Shown here: positions 50,195-59,438 of the stretch, in pieces
How the letters are laid out: each line of letters starts with the position of its first letter
Position numbering within the stretch: the first letter of the stretch is position 1
Made by a program: the position numbers and the translations under genes
DNA from: Oscillospiraceae bacterium
Lineage (GTDB): Bacteria > Bacillota > Clostridia > Oscillospirales > SIG627
Direction: 5' to 3'
DNA length: 64,000 nt
Assembly (NCBI GenBank): GCA_015063985.1
Contig: SVTC01000004.1
Coordinates: 1-64,000, forward strand
Notes under the pieces: generated by a model
Told to the model about the DNA's origin: nothing
What the model saw: only the letters and a program-made list of their open reading frames with translations
The model's database searches: none

Positions 50195-50692
50195 ATGAAG
50201 GGAATAGTGTATACGTCCAACACCGGACACACCAAAAAATATGCCGAGATGCTCGGAGAAAAACTGGATCTAAGGGTCTATTCTCTTTCCGAGGCCGAAG
50301 TCGGACTTGAAAAGGGGAGTGAAATAATTTACCTCGGCTGGCTTTTCGTTAATAAGGTGAAGGGCTACGAGAGGGCAAAAAAGCACTTTAAGATAACGGC
50401 GGTGTGCGGAGTGGGACTTTGCGACACCGGTACTGCCATAGACGGTGTGAGAAAAGCAAATAAAATGCCAAGGGAGCTGCCCGTATTTACCCTTCAGGGC
50501 GGGATGGATAAGGAAAAGCTGAGGGGAATCAATAGCTTTATGATAAAAATGCTTATTAAAATGACCGAGGCAAAGAAGGATAAGACTGAGGATGATCGGC
50601 GTATGCTCTACCTTCTGACCAACGACAAGGATTACGTTGGCGAGGAAAGCCTTAAAGCTTTTACGGAATGGTACGGTAATTATAAGGCTTGA
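50195..50692 (+). CDS. flavodoxin-like protein
   Basis: A 165-aa protein with a flavodoxin-type phosphate-binding start, GIVYTSNTGHTKKYAEMLGE, and the strands EIIYLGWLF and PVFTLQGGMDKEKL. It has the length and order of small flavodoxin-domain proteins, which bind FMN and act in electron transfer or as diflavin-like reductases. The frame is open 32 codons further up, but ATG 50195 with AAAGAGG upstream gives the natural N-terminus. It is monocistronic, with a terminator behind it, and no partner is evident. Confidence 0.75.
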   Translation: MKGIVYTSNTGHTKKYAEMLGEKLDLRVYSLSEAEVGLEKGSEIIYLGWLFVNKVKGYERAKKHFKITAVCGVGLCDTGTAIDGVRKANKMPRELPVFTLQGGMDKEKLRGINSFMIKMLIKMTEAKKDKTEDDRRMLYLLTNDKDYVGEESLKAFTEWYGNYKA

Positions 50693-50704
50693 CAGCGGAA
50701 AAAG

Positions 50705-50752
50705 GAGAAGTTTTGCTAAATTGTTGCAAAACTTCTCTTTCTGTGTTATAAT
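50705..50752 (+). promoter_or_regulatory. terminator hairpin overlapping next promoter
   Basis: A 12-bp stem, GAGAAGTTTTGC (50705-50716) with GCAAAACTTCTC (50726-50737), followed by TTTCTGTG, ends the flavodoxin-like gene. The right arm supplies the -35 box TTGCAA (50724-50729) of the next promoter, with TATAAT at 50747-50752, spaced 17 bp. Confidence 0.7.
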
Positions 50753-50784
50753 ATCGCGAATGTGAGGTTTTTTGGAGGGATCTT

Positions 50785-52653
50785 ATGTTTAACGAAGGGA
50801 ATGTATCGCTGAGAGTTTTCGCTCCCGAGGAGCTTTACGAGGGTCTGGAGAGACTTAAGGACAAACTGAATTTTTCTCTTTCCGACTGCGGCGTTTCGGT
50901 GGAAGCGGTCAAGGGCGGCGAGAACCGAGTTTGCTTTAAGAATAACAGGGCTAAGATAACCTATACCAAGAAGAATTTGTTTTTCCGTTTGCTGGGGGTC
51001 TTTTTGGAAAACCTTTCCAAGAAGGTTGAATTTGATATTGTTGAAGACAGCTTCTTCCAAGGCGTTTCCGCAATGATCGATACCTCCCGTTGCGGTGTTC
51101 CCACAGTGGAGTCCATCTGTGAAATGATCGATTATCTGGCGCTTATGGGCTACGATATGGCGATGCTCTACACAGAGGATACGGTTAAGCTTGAGTCGCG
51201 GGAATATTTTGGCTATATGAGAGGAAGGTATCTGCCCTCTCAATTTAAGGCAATAGACGATTACGCCTATACTTACGGAATAGAGATAATTCCCTGCATC
51301 GAATGCTACGGTCATATGGAAAAGTATCTTTTCTGGAGCGAAGCAAGGGATATAAAGGATACCAACGGAGTGCTTCTGGCGAGGGAGGAAAAGACCTTTG
51401 AGTTTGTGGAGGAGCTTATAAAAACGGTATCGGGCTGTTTGCGTTCCAAGAGGATACACATCGGAATGGACGAGGCGTGGGATATGGGCAGAGGAAGGTT
51501 TTTGGATAAGCACGGTTACGTTCCCCCCTTTGAGATCTTTACCGAATACATGGACGGGCTTATGGAGATAATCCGCCGACTGGGACTAAAGCCCATGATG
51601 TGGAGCGATATGTATTTCCGTATGGGTAATCCCGCTCACCGCTATTACGAGGAGGATACGGTCATACCTCCCGAGGTGGCTGAAAGGATCCCCGAGGATA
51701 TGGAGCTTGTGTTCTGGCATTACGGTGAAAAGAGTCAGTGCGATGACTATATGCTGAAAAAGCACTGCGAGCTTGGCAGAAGAACTATATACGCGGGCGG
51801 CTTGTGGAGCTGGATAGGTCACTTTCCCGAGCATAATTACACGATCCAAACCGTGCGCTTTTCTCTTGATGCCTGCAGGAATAACGGCGTAAGAGAGGCT
51901 ATGGCTACCATCTGGACCAACGATAACGCCGAGTGTGATCTGTTCTGCAACCTCTTCGGGCTTTCTTATTTTGCCGAGCTTTGCTTTGATAAAAATGCCT
52001 CGGAGGATAAGCTCAGATCCCGTTTTGAGGCTTGCACGGGCGGCAGCTACGACGGATTTTGGGCAATGAGCCTTTACCACAACGATTTTGACGTGAATAA
52101 CGATTACCCCAACTATTCCAAGCGCTTTTTGGGCAAGCACCTGTTTTGGCAGGATATTATGGAGGGGCTTTTCGATACCCACCTTTACGAAAAGCCGATG
52201 AGCTCTCACTATGCGGCGAGCGCGGTGAAAATGAGGGAGTTTAAAAACGACAGATGGGATGAGCTTTACCGCTTGGCGGAAAAGACCTTTGATTACCTTG
52301 CGGTCAAGACTCTTATAGCCGAAAGGCTCGTTCCGGCTTACAAGGACGGTAACAGAGATATACTAACGGAGATCGCAGAGGTCCTTCTGCCCTTGCTGAA
52401 GGAAAGGACCGTCTCTTTGCACGAGGCTCACAGAGAGCTTTGGTTTAAGCATAACAACGTTATCGGATGGGCTAATCTTGATATACGCTATGCAGGCGTT
52501 GCGGCAAGATGCGACACGGCAATTCTGTTGCTGAAGCGTTATCTTGACGGCAAGGATGATATTATCGCCTCGCTGGAGGAGCCGAGGCTGCACAGATCCC
52601 TTTCGGGCTTTGTACACTACAGTGCGATATCCTCACCAAATCTTAAGATCTAA
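50785..52653 (+). CDS. GH20-like beta-N-acetylhexosaminidase
   Basis: A 622-aa glycoside hydrolase of GH20 type. The catalytic Asp-Glu pair is D229-E230 in RIHIGMDEAWDMG. The barrel starts around SAMIDTSRCGVPTVESICEM, with EIIPCIECYGHMEKY on strand 4 and LVFWHYG and AGGLWSWIGHF further on. A helical C-terminal region of about 200 residues follows, as in the cytoplasmic exo-hexosaminidases of Bacillota. No signal peptide is seen. It would release terminal GlcNAc or GalNAc from imported oligosaccharides. A sodium-dependent transporter follows 16 bp later. Confidence 0.85.
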   Translation: MFNEGNVSLRVFAPEELYEGLERLKDKLNFSLSDCGVSVEAVKGGENRVCFKNNRAKITYTKKNLFFRLLGVFLENLSKKVEFDIVEDSFFQGVSAMIDTSRCGVPTVESICEMIDYLALMGYDMAMLYTEDTVKLESREYFGYMRGRYLPSQFKAIDDYAYTYGIEIIPCIECYGHMEKYLFWSEARDIKDTNGVLLAREEKTFEFVEELIKTVSGCLRSKRIHIGMDEAWDMGRGRFLDKHGYVPPFEIFTEYMDGLMEIIRRLGLKPMMWSDMYFRMGNPAHRYYEEDTVIPPEVAERIPEDMELVFWHYGEKSQCDDYMLKKHCELGRRTIYAGGLWSWIGHFPEHNYTIQTVRFSLDACRNNGVREAMATIWTNDNAECDLFCNLFGLSYFAELCFDKNASEDKLRSRFEACTGGSYDGFWAMSLYHNDFDVNNDYPNYSKRFLGKHLFWQDIMEGLFDTHLYEKPMSSHYAASAVKMREFKNDRWDELYRLAEKTFDYLAVKTLIAERLVPAYKDGNRDILTEIAEVLLPLLKERTVSLHEAHRELWFKHNNVIGWANLDIRYAGVAARCDTAILLLKRYLDGKDDIIASLEEPRLHRSLSGFVHYSAISSPNLKI

Positions 52654-52669
52654 TCAGACAGGAGATATT

Positions 52670-54031
52670 ATGGAAAAGAAAAGAAGCAGCTTTACCGGCA
52701 AGATCGGTTTTGTTATGGCGGCGGCGGGCTCTGCCGTTGGACTTGGTAATATTTGGAGATTTCCCTATCTTGCCGCTAAATACGGCGGAGGAATATTTCT
52801 CCTTGTGTATATTATTCTGGCAGTTACCTTCGGATTTGCGCTGATGTGTGCGGAGATCGCCTTGGGAAGAAAAACGGGTCAGAGTGCCATAGGTGCCTTT
52901 GGTGCTTTGAGCAAGAGGTTTAAATTCGTGGGAGTGTTGGCATCCCTTGTTCCGATGCTTATCCTGCCCTATTATTCCGTAATCGGCGGCTGGGTAACGA
53001 AGTATTTCTTTGTATTCACCACGGGCGGCGGCGCCGCTTCCTCGGCAGACGGCTTTTTCGAGCGCTTTATAGCAAATCCCGTTGAGCCTCTGGGCTGGTT
53101 TTTGATATTTATGGGAATAACCGCATTGACCGTTATCTTCGGCGTTGAAAAGGGCGTTGAAAAGGTCAGCAAGATAATGATGCCCGTGCTTGTGGTGCTG
53201 TCCTTGGGAATCGCGATCTATTCGATGTTCATTCCCGGCGCGATTGACGGCGTTCTTTTTTACATAACTCCCGATTTTTCAAAGTTTTCCGTTAATACGG
53301 TGCTCGGTGCTATGGGCCAGCTCTTCTATTCCATGAGTCTTGCCATGGGTATTATGATCACCTACGGCTCTTATATGAAAAAGGACGTCAGCATAGAGGG
53401 CTCGGTCTCTCAGATCGAGATATTCGATACGGGCATTGCGTTTTTGGCGGGACTTATGGTCATCCCCGCGGTATTCTCCTTCTCGGGAGGGGATGAGGCG
53501 GCTCTGAACAAGGGACCCGGACTTATGTTTGTCACCTTACCCAAGGTGTTTGCAAGCCTTGGCGAAGTTGCGGGCGGCATAGTGGGCGCTCTGTTCTTCC
53601 TTCTTGTGCTTTTCGCGGCTCTGACCTCCTCCATATCTCTTATGGAGACGGTAGTATCAATATTCCGTGATAAATTCGGCTGGGGAAGAAAGACCACCTG
53701 CGTTATAGTGTTTATCGGTTGCGTTGTTTTGGGAATACCCTCGTCTTTGGGATTCGGAGTATGGGATTTTGTTTCCGTTGCGGGAATGACTATTCTTGAT
53801 ATGTTCGACTTCTTCACCAATAGCGTGATGATGCCCGTGGTTGCCTTCCTTACCTGCATTTTCATAGCTTGGGTATTGAAGACAAAGCCTATCACCGAGG
53901 AGATCGAAAATGGCGGAAGGTTCAAGAGAAGGGCTCTCTTTGAGGTTATGATAAAGTACGTTTGTCCCGTGTTTATTGTGCTGATCCTTATTTCCTCAGT
54001 GCTGGATGCCTTTGGGATCTTCAAGATATGA
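52670..54031 (+). CDS. NSS-family sodium-dependent transporter
   Basis: A 453-aa member of the neurotransmitter:sodium symporter family. The signature GFVMAAAGSAVGLGNIWRF and PYLAAKYGGGIFL make up helix 1 and its entry loop; about eleven to twelve membrane helices follow. These proteins couple sodium entry to uptake of amino acids or related compounds. ATG 52670 is chosen because ACAGGAGA is just upstream and the protein then starts MEKKRSSFTGKIG. It is cotranscribed with the GH20-like gene, an uncommon pairing; the sodium-motive force could come from the V-ATPase at 20365. Confidence 0.93.
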   Translation: MEKKRSSFTGKIGFVMAAAGSAVGLGNIWRFPYLAAKYGGGIFLLVYIILAVTFGFALMCAEIALGRKTGQSAIGAFGALSKRFKFVGVLASLVPMLILPYYSVIGGWVTKYFFVFTTGGGAASSADGFFERFIANPVEPLGWFLIFMGITALTVIFGVEKGVEKVSKIMMPVLVVLSLGIAIYSMFIPGAIDGVLFYITPDFSKFSVNTVLGAMGQLFYSMSLAMGIMITYGSYMKKDVSIEGSVSQIEIFDTGIAFLAGLMVIPAVFSFSGGDEAALNKGPGLMFVTLPKVFASLGEVAGGIVGALFFLLVLFAALTSSISLMETVVSIFRDKFGWGRKTTCVIVFIGCVVLGIPSSLGFGVWDFVSVAGMTILDMFDFFTNSVMMPVVAFLTCIFIAWVLKTKPITEEIENGGRFKRRALFEVMIKYVCPVFIVLILISSVLDAFGIFKI

Positions 54032-54036
54032 TCCTT

Positions 54037-54070
54037 GCGCTCTCTCTATAAAGGGGGGAGCGCTTTTTTT
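54037..54070 (+). terminator. terminator after NSS transporter
   Basis: GCGCTCTCTC can pair with GGGGGAGCGC with G-U and mismatch tolerance around TATAAAG, followed by a run of seven T. Confidence 0.85.
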
Positions 54071-54143
54071 GTGTTTACTCTTGACAAAAGCTTTGCTTTT
54101 TAGTAGTATATCTAAAAACCTTTATTGACCCGAGGAGGAAATA

Positions 54144-56339
54144 ATGACTCATTTTGAGATGTTCGGAAAAGCACTGTGGATAGGCTCCGAGGATTATGAT
54201 AAGCACAGGATATTTATAATTCGCGGACACTTTAAGCTCGGTAAAGTGGAAAACGCAAGCATAAGAGTTCTCGGAATGGGAATATTCCATTGCTATATAA
54301 ATGGAGTGCGCGTCAGCGACGATCTGTTTTTGCCCTTGGATTCGGAATACGAGCCGAGAGAGAATTTCCCCGTGAACGAAAAGCTTTCGGGCTTTCACAC
54401 CTACGTTCCCCAATATGATATAAGCCCGCTGGTAAGAGAGGGCGAAAATACTGTTGCCATACATTTCGGCGGCGGAAGATATACCTTTGAAAGAGAGTGC
54501 CGCTTCGGATATCCCAAGGCGATATGGCGGATATTCGGCGAGGACAGCGACGGAGAGTTTGAAGTGTGCTCCTCTCTTGAGGATAAGATTGCTCCCAGCT
54601 TTATTTATGAATACGAGATCCCCGAGGAGGTGGATTCTCCCGTTGAAAGGCAGGATCTTAATAACGCCAATATAAATGCCTTGGGGTCTGATTTTGACGA
54701 TTCCTCCTGGGAAAGCTGTGTCGCCGCAACCGATGTGGATACTGATTATCTTTTTAGTGACTGTCCCGCCGACAGAGTCTGCCAAAGGATCCTGCCCGAG
54801 GTCATCTATGATGATGCCGGTAAAAGGGTGTACGACGTCGGGAAAAATCTTGTGGGCTATCCGTTGTTCAAAACAAAGGGAAAAAGGGGAGATACGGTAA
54901 CGGTGCATTTTTCCGAGGAAAGGCTTGAAAACGGCGAGCTCGATCCCAAATATTGCCACAAGCAGGAGTTTACCTGCATTTGCGACGGCAGCGAGAGGCA
55001 GGTCATGCCGCTTTTCTCCTGGTACGGCTTCAGGTATCTGGAGATAACTTCAAATGCTGAGCTTATATCGGTGGATGAAATACACACCGATCTTGCGGTG
55101 ACCTCCCACTTTGAATGTGATAACGAGATCCTCAACTGGTTATACAGTGCCTATATCAATACCGAGCTTTCCAATATGCACACGGGGATCCCCTTTGACT
55201 GTCCTCACATCGAGCGCAGGGGATATACGGGAGACGGTCAGCTTACGTGCCGCGCCGCAATGAATCTTATAGGTGCAAAGGAGCTTTACCGCAAATGGAT
55301 GCAGGATATTGCCGACGGCCAGGATAAGCTGAGCGGTCACGTTCAGAATACCGCACCCTACACTCATGCGGGCGGCGGCCCCGGAGGCTTCAGCGGAGCC
55401 GTGGTGGAGGTGCCCTGGCAGTTTTACGTTCATTACGGCGACAGCTCGGTTCTGGAAAGGTATTATCCCAATATGCTCAGATATTTTGATTATCTGGAGG
55501 CTCATTCCGAGACTGATCTTGTTGTCAGTGACAAGGCGGGGGAGTGGTGTCTGGGTGATTGGTGCGCTCCGGAGGGTGTGATCCTGCCTTTGCCCTTTGT
55601 GAATACCTACTTTTTTATAAAATATCTCAACCGTGCCGTAAGAATAGCGCAGATCATCGGAAGAAATGAGGATATTCCGAGCTTCGAGGAGAAGATAGAG
55701 AGAAAGAAAAAGGCTCTTTTGCGCTGCTATTTTAACTATAATTACGAGGATAGCTGCTTTTTCGGAGCCCGTCAGGGTGCCAACGCCTTTATGCTGGACA
55801 TAGGCTTGGGAAACAAGAAGACGTATCCCAATATGCTTAAATACTATGAAAAGCTGGGTGAGTACGATACGGGAATTTTCGGAACCGAGGTGCTCACAAG
55901 GACGCTTTTCGAAAGAGGGGCGGGAGATCTTGCGGTAAGGCTTATGACCTCCGAAGGTGAACATTCCTTTAGCGAAATGAAAAAGCGCGGCGCCACCACC
56001 GTATGGGAATACTTCCCCGGCTCAATGAGGGACAGAAGCCATAACCACCCGATGTTCGGTGCGGTAAGCGCCTTTTTGACGGAATATATTCTGGGTATAA
56101 GAGCACAAGACGGCTCTGATACTCTTGACAGGATCAAGATCGAGCCTATGGCTACGGCTTGTGTAAAGAGAGCCTCTGGTCACGTGACCCTTGAGGCGGG
56201 CAGGGTAGAGGTGTCCTATAACACCGAGGGTGAGCTTATCAGCTTTGAAATAGAGATCCCCGAGGGTCTTGAGGCTGAGTTTATCCTCAAGGGAGAAAAA
56301 CACCCTCTTAAAGCAGGCAAGACAAGCTTTAAAATATAA
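54144..56339 (+). CDS. GH78-like alpha-L-rhamnosidase
   Basis: A 731-aa protein with the GH78 (alpha/alpha)6-barrel layout. An N-terminal beta-sandwich (YINGVRVSDDLFLPLDSEY) is followed by a second beta domain (YGFRYLEITSN). The catalytic barrel has GIPFDCPHIERRGYTGDGQL, where the family has DCPQRDERxGWTGD, and TTVWEYFPGSMRDRSHNHPM (family TxWE). The C-terminal sandwich is about 665-731. The DCP segment has ERR instead of DER, which may affect the acid position. It probably removes terminal rhamnose or a related deoxysugar from glycosides. GAGGAGG precedes ATG 54144. It is monocistronic. Confidence 0.85.
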   Translation: MTHFEMFGKALWIGSEDYDKHRIFIIRGHFKLGKVENASIRVLGMGIFHCYINGVRVSDDLFLPLDSEYEPRENFPVNEKLSGFHTYVPQYDISPLVREGENTVAIHFGGGRYTFERECRFGYPKAIWRIFGEDSDGEFEVCSSLEDKIAPSFIYEYEIPEEVDSPVERQDLNNANINALGSDFDDSSWESCVAATDVDTDYLFSDCPADRVCQRILPEVIYDDAGKRVYDVGKNLVGYPLFKTKGKRGDTVTVHFSEERLENGELDPKYCHKQEFTCICDGSERQVMPLFSWYGFRYLEITSNAELISVDEIHTDLAVTSHFECDNEILNWLYSAYINTELSNMHTGIPFDCPHIERRGYTGDGQLTCRAAMNLIGAKELYRKWMQDIADGQDKLSGHVQNTAPYTHAGGGPGGFSGAVVEVPWQFYVHYGDSSVLERYYPNMLRYFDYLEAHSETDLVVSDKAGEWCLGDWCAPEGVILPLPFVNTYFFIKYLNRAVRIAQIIGRNEDIPSFEEKIERKKKALLRCYFNYNYEDSCFFGARQGANAFMLDIGLGNKKTYPNMLKYYEKLGEYDTGIFGTEVLTRTLFERGAGDLAVRLMTSEGEHSFSEMKKRGATTVWEYFPGSMRDRSHNHPMFGAVSAFLTEYILGIRAQDGSDTLDRIKIEPMATACVKRASGHVTLEAGRVEVSYNTEGELISFEIEIPEGLEAEFILKGEKHPLKAGKTSFKI

Positions 56340-56343
56340 CGAA

Positions 56344-56376
56344 AAAAGGCTTTTCCTTAAAAGGAAGAGCCTTTAA
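56344..56376. terminator. hairpin between convergent genes
   Basis: AAAGGCTTTTCCTT pairs perfectly with AAGGAAGAGCCTTT apart from a G-T pair, and the T/A-rich flanks suit both the rhamnosidase gene and the convergent AraC gene. Confidence 0.85.
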
Positions 56377-56388
56377 TATTATACTTGC

Positions 56389-57189
56389 TTAAGGCTCGTG
56401 AGGGAGCCTTGGCTTTTCGCTTATATTGTAACCGAAAAGCTTTTTGAACAGTCTGCTGACGTAGTTGGGATCACTGTAGCCGTATATCGCGGCAGCCTCG
56501 TAAAGCTTGAGGTTTGCATTATCCATAAGGGTTTTGATGTTTTCGAGCTTAAGGGTGTTGACGTAGCGCATAACTGTCATCCCCTCCGATTTTTTGAAAA
56601 CACTGCATAGATATTCGGGCGAGATCCCAAGGTGCTCGGCTACGGAGCTTTGAGTGAGAGGGGAGTGGATGTTTTGCTCAATATAGCTTTTGGCGCGGTT
56701 GGTATAAAGAAGCTCACTGGGTTGATTTGTGGTTTGGAGCTTTCTGTTTTGCTGGTCAATGGCGCAAAGAAGCTCAAGAATTTTGGCGGCACCCTTAGCC
56801 GACGAGGAGCGGTAGGCGATCTGATTGTGGATTATATCGTCGATCAGTCGGCAAATTGAGGCGGTGTTGTTTTCAACTTTTGTGAGTTTCGGAAGGATGA
56901 TCGCGTTTTCGTCACTTGAAAAGCTCCAATCAACCTTTATTCCCACCGTGTGATGACAGTGATATTCGTCTGCCGAAACGAGCTTTGGAGTGTCGTGAAG
57001 AAAACAAACCACGTCTCCCTTTGTTGCGCAAAAGCTTTGATCTGAGGCTTCTACGGTCAGTGAGCCTTCAAAAATATAAGAAATTTCTATAAAGCTTTCC
57101 TTTTTTGCAAAGGAGTTGTGATAGGACTCGGCTTTGTATATATGAGAAAATAAGATCCGAGGTAGGTTGTTGAGCTCTATCGATCGCAT
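56389..57189 (-). CDS. AraC-family regulator, divergent from GRE 3
   Basis: A 266-aa regulator with a cupin sensor (EISYIFEGSLTVEASDQSFC, then KGDVVCFLHDTP) and an AraC domain (VAEHLGISPEYLCSVFKKSE and LYEAAAIYGYSDPNYVSRLF, ending GYNISEKP). The sensor strands FIEISYIFEG and CFLHDT are typical of sugar-responsive members. It is divergent from GRE 3 (141 bp apart) with its own consensus promoter, the third AraC-GRE pairing in or at the edge of the window. A role as activator of GRE 3 is likely. Confidence 0.9.
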   Translation of the reverse strand: MRSIELNNLPRILFSHIYKAESYHNSFAKKESFIEISYIFEGSLTVEASDQSFCATKGDVVCFLHDTPKLVSADEYHCHHTVGIKVDWSFSSDENAIILPKLTKVENNTASICRLIDDIIHNQIAYRSSSAKGAAKILELLCAIDQQNRKLQTTNQPSELLYTNRAKSYIEQNIHSPLTQSSVAEHLGISPEYLCSVFKKSEGMTVMRYVNTLKLENIKTLMDNANLKLYEAAAIYGYSDPNYVSRLFKKLFGYNISEKPRLPHEP

Positions 57190-57210
57190 TCAGTCACCGC
57201 CTTTTCTTGA

Positions 57211-57286
57211 ATTATAATATTTTATATTAATTTTGTCAAGATTATTAAATTCATTTATTTAACTATTCCTTGGAATGTCCTATAAT
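57211..57286. promoter_or_regulatory. divergent promoters AraC / GRE 3
   Basis: On the minus strand, TTGACA (57234-57239) and TATAAT (57211-57216) are spaced 17 bp. On the plus strand, TATAAT (57281-57286) has only a weak -35 (TTTAAC, 57258-57263), fitting activator dependence. The plus-strand spacer contains ATTCCTTGGAATGTCC, with the palindrome ATTCC-TT-GGAAT. Confidence 0.65.
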
Positions 57287-57330
57287 TTAATCAAAGAATT
57301 TTATTGATTTTAGGAGGTTGCGAGCTTCTT

Positions 57331-59436
57331 ATGGAATTGTTTAAAGCTTTGAATAATGAAATATGTGAAGAAACCTCGGGAACTTATGCTCCCTATTATT
57401 TCAGATGCTTGGGATATAGGCGTGATTTTGCGGCAAAGCCTTCGGTCTTGCGCGCTAACGGTATCTACGCTCTGTTTACCGAAACCGAGCCCGTGATCTT
57501 AAAAAGCGAGCTTATTGCGGGAAATAAAAAATCTCTTTATACCGATGCACCCCATGAGATCCTTGAATACTCGGAAAAGACCGTGAAAAAATTCGGTGAA
57601 AGAAGCTTTATAACCAATAAGGATCACTATGCTCCCAATTACAGTCATATATTAAGCGTTGGCATTCCCGGGCTTATCGGCGAGATCGAAGCTTCAATGG
57701 AAGTCCACAAGGACGACAGCGAAAAGCTCGATACCCTTCTTTCAATGAAGCACAGTATTTTGGGCTTCAAGCTGATGATCGAAAACTATAAAAATGCGGC
57801 ATTAAGCTCTAAAAATGACCCGTCTTATACCGCTGAGCGCTTGGAGCTTATCATAAATAATTGCGAAGCCATCACAAAAGGAAAGCCCCAAAGCTTTTCT
57901 CAGGCTCTTCAGCTTATATGGTTCTGCCACTTGGCCTTTCTTATGGAGGGAAGATACGCTATGGCGCTGGGAAGGCTGGATCAGTATCTTTATCCCTTCT
58001 ATAAAAACGATATCGAAAAAGGGCTGATCACCGATAAAGAGGTTACAGAGCTTCTTGAAAACGTGTTTATCAAGCTTCAAGGTGACGTTGTAAACATTTG
58101 TATAGGCGGTCAAAACAAAAACGGCGAATGTGAGGTCAATCCTTTGAGCCTTTGCATTTTGAAGGCTGTCGGAAACTGCAACGTTCCGGGCCCCAATCTT
58201 TCCCTGAGACTTACCAAAAACACCCCCGATGAATTTTTGGATGAATGCCTGAAGACCATCGGCACCGGTCTTGGATATCCCGCTCTTATGAATGACGACG
58301 TGAACCTTGCCGCTCTGAAGAGATACGGCTATGAGGACGAAGACCTTTACGACTACTGTATGGTAGGATGCATTGAAAACTTCATAACGGGTAAGCAGCC
58401 GCCGTGGTCCGACGGTCGCTTCGACACTCCGAGATATTTTGACTATATTTTCAATAACGGGGTCAGTAAAACCAATAAAAGCTGCGGTATAGATATGGGC
58501 GACGTTGAAAAGCTGGGATCGATGGCTGATTTTATGAGCGCCTTTGAAGAACAGCTTAAATTCGGGGTTGCCGAATACGTTGCCAGATTCAACGCATCAA
58601 ACTGCGCCATCAACCAAAAATTTTTCCCCGAGCCCTTCTTATCCTGCTTCTGCGACGATTGTATCGGCAGAGGCTTGGATATAAATAACGGCGGAAGTAA
58701 ATATCCCTCCGTTCACGGTGCCGCTATAATGGGAATAGGCACCACCGCAGACTCTCTTGCGGCTATTGAAAAGGTCATCTTTAACGATAAGGCGGCTACC
58801 CTTACTCAGCTTAAGGATGCTCTCAATGCCAACTTCGAAGGCTTCGAGGAGCTTCGTGAAAGGCTTCTGGAGGCACCGAAATACGGAAATAACGATGAGT
58901 TTGTAGATAAATATGCCGTTTGGTTTATAGATTACCTTGCAGGGCTTTTCGATAAGTATAAGACCCGTGACGGCGGCGGTATATACGTTGCCGCGGCGGC
59001 AAACGTCAGCAATATCTATGCGGGAAGGATCATAAACGCCACTCCCGACGGAAGAAAACGCGGCGAGCCCTTAAGCGATGCCGCCAGCCCTACCTACGGA
59101 AGGGACGTAAAGGGCCCGACATCCACCGTGAACAGTGTTACTAAGCCCGACTACACAAAGGTAGCCTGCGGAAGCGTTGTTAACCAAAAATTCTCTCCCG
59201 CAATGTTTTCCGATAATAACAGACCCAAGCTTCTTGGTCTTATCCGTACTTATTTCAAAAAGGGCGGTCAGGAGATGCAGATAAACGCCACCTCCAGAGA
59301 GATTTTGAAAAAAGCCATGGAGGAGCCGCAGAATTACAGAAATCTTGTGGTTCGCGTTTCGGGCTTTTCCGCCTTCTACGTCACCCTGGAAAGGGAAGTT
59401 CAGCTTGACATTCTTAACCGCACTCAGCAGGAATAA
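57331..59436 (+). CDS. glycyl radical enzyme 3
   Basis: A 701-aa glycyl radical superfamily protein. The cysteine is C347 in CMVGCIENF, close to the eliminase-type GCIE, and the glycyl radical loop is RVSGFSAFYV with G678. The Cys-Ile-Glu triad suggests a dehydratase/eliminase-like reaction rather than pyruvate cleavage. It is shorter than CutC, glycerol dehydratase or HypD proteins. ATG 57331 follows TAGGAGG by 13 bp, somewhat long. Its activase begins 3 bp after its stop, followed by a transporter and alcohol dehydrogenase. A pathway producing an aldehyde reduced by the dehydrogenase is plausible but unproven. Confidence 0.9.
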   Translation: MELFKALNNEICEETSGTYAPYYFRCLGYRRDFAAKPSVLRANGIYALFTETEPVILKSELIAGNKKSLYTDAPHEILEYSEKTVKKFGERSFITNKDHYAPNYSHILSVGIPGLIGEIEASMEVHKDDSEKLDTLLSMKHSILGFKLMIENYKNAALSSKNDPSYTAERLELIINNCEAITKGKPQSFSQALQLIWFCHLAFLMEGRYAMALGRLDQYLYPFYKNDIEKGLITDKEVTELLENVFIKLQGDVVNICIGGQNKNGECEVNPLSLCILKAVGNCNVPGPNLSLRLTKNTPDEFLDECLKTIGTGLGYPALMNDDVNLAALKRYGYEDEDLYDYCMVGCIENFITGKQPPWSDGRFDTPRYFDYIFNNGVSKTNKSCGIDMGDVEKLGSMADFMSAFEEQLKFGVAEYVARFNASNCAINQKFFPEPFLSCFCDDCIGRGLDINNGGSKYPSVHGAAIMGIGTTADSLAAIEKVIFNDKAATLTQLKDALNANFEGFEELRERLLEAPKYGNNDEFVDKYAVWFIDYLAGLFDKYKTRDGGGIYVAAAANVSNIYAGRIINATPDGRKRGEPLSDAASPTYGRDVKGPTSTVNSVTKPDYTKVACGSVVNQKFSPAMFSDNNRPKLLGLIRTYFKKGGQEMQINATSREILKKAMEEPQNYRNLVVRVSGFSAFYVTLEREVQLDILNRTQQE

Positions 59437-59438
59437 AA

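Noticed and set aside
54105-54125. CCTTTATTGACC upstream of the rhamnosidase gene resembling arm 3
   Set aside because: Only about 12 bases match, the TGTTG start is missing and no spoIVB sequence follows.
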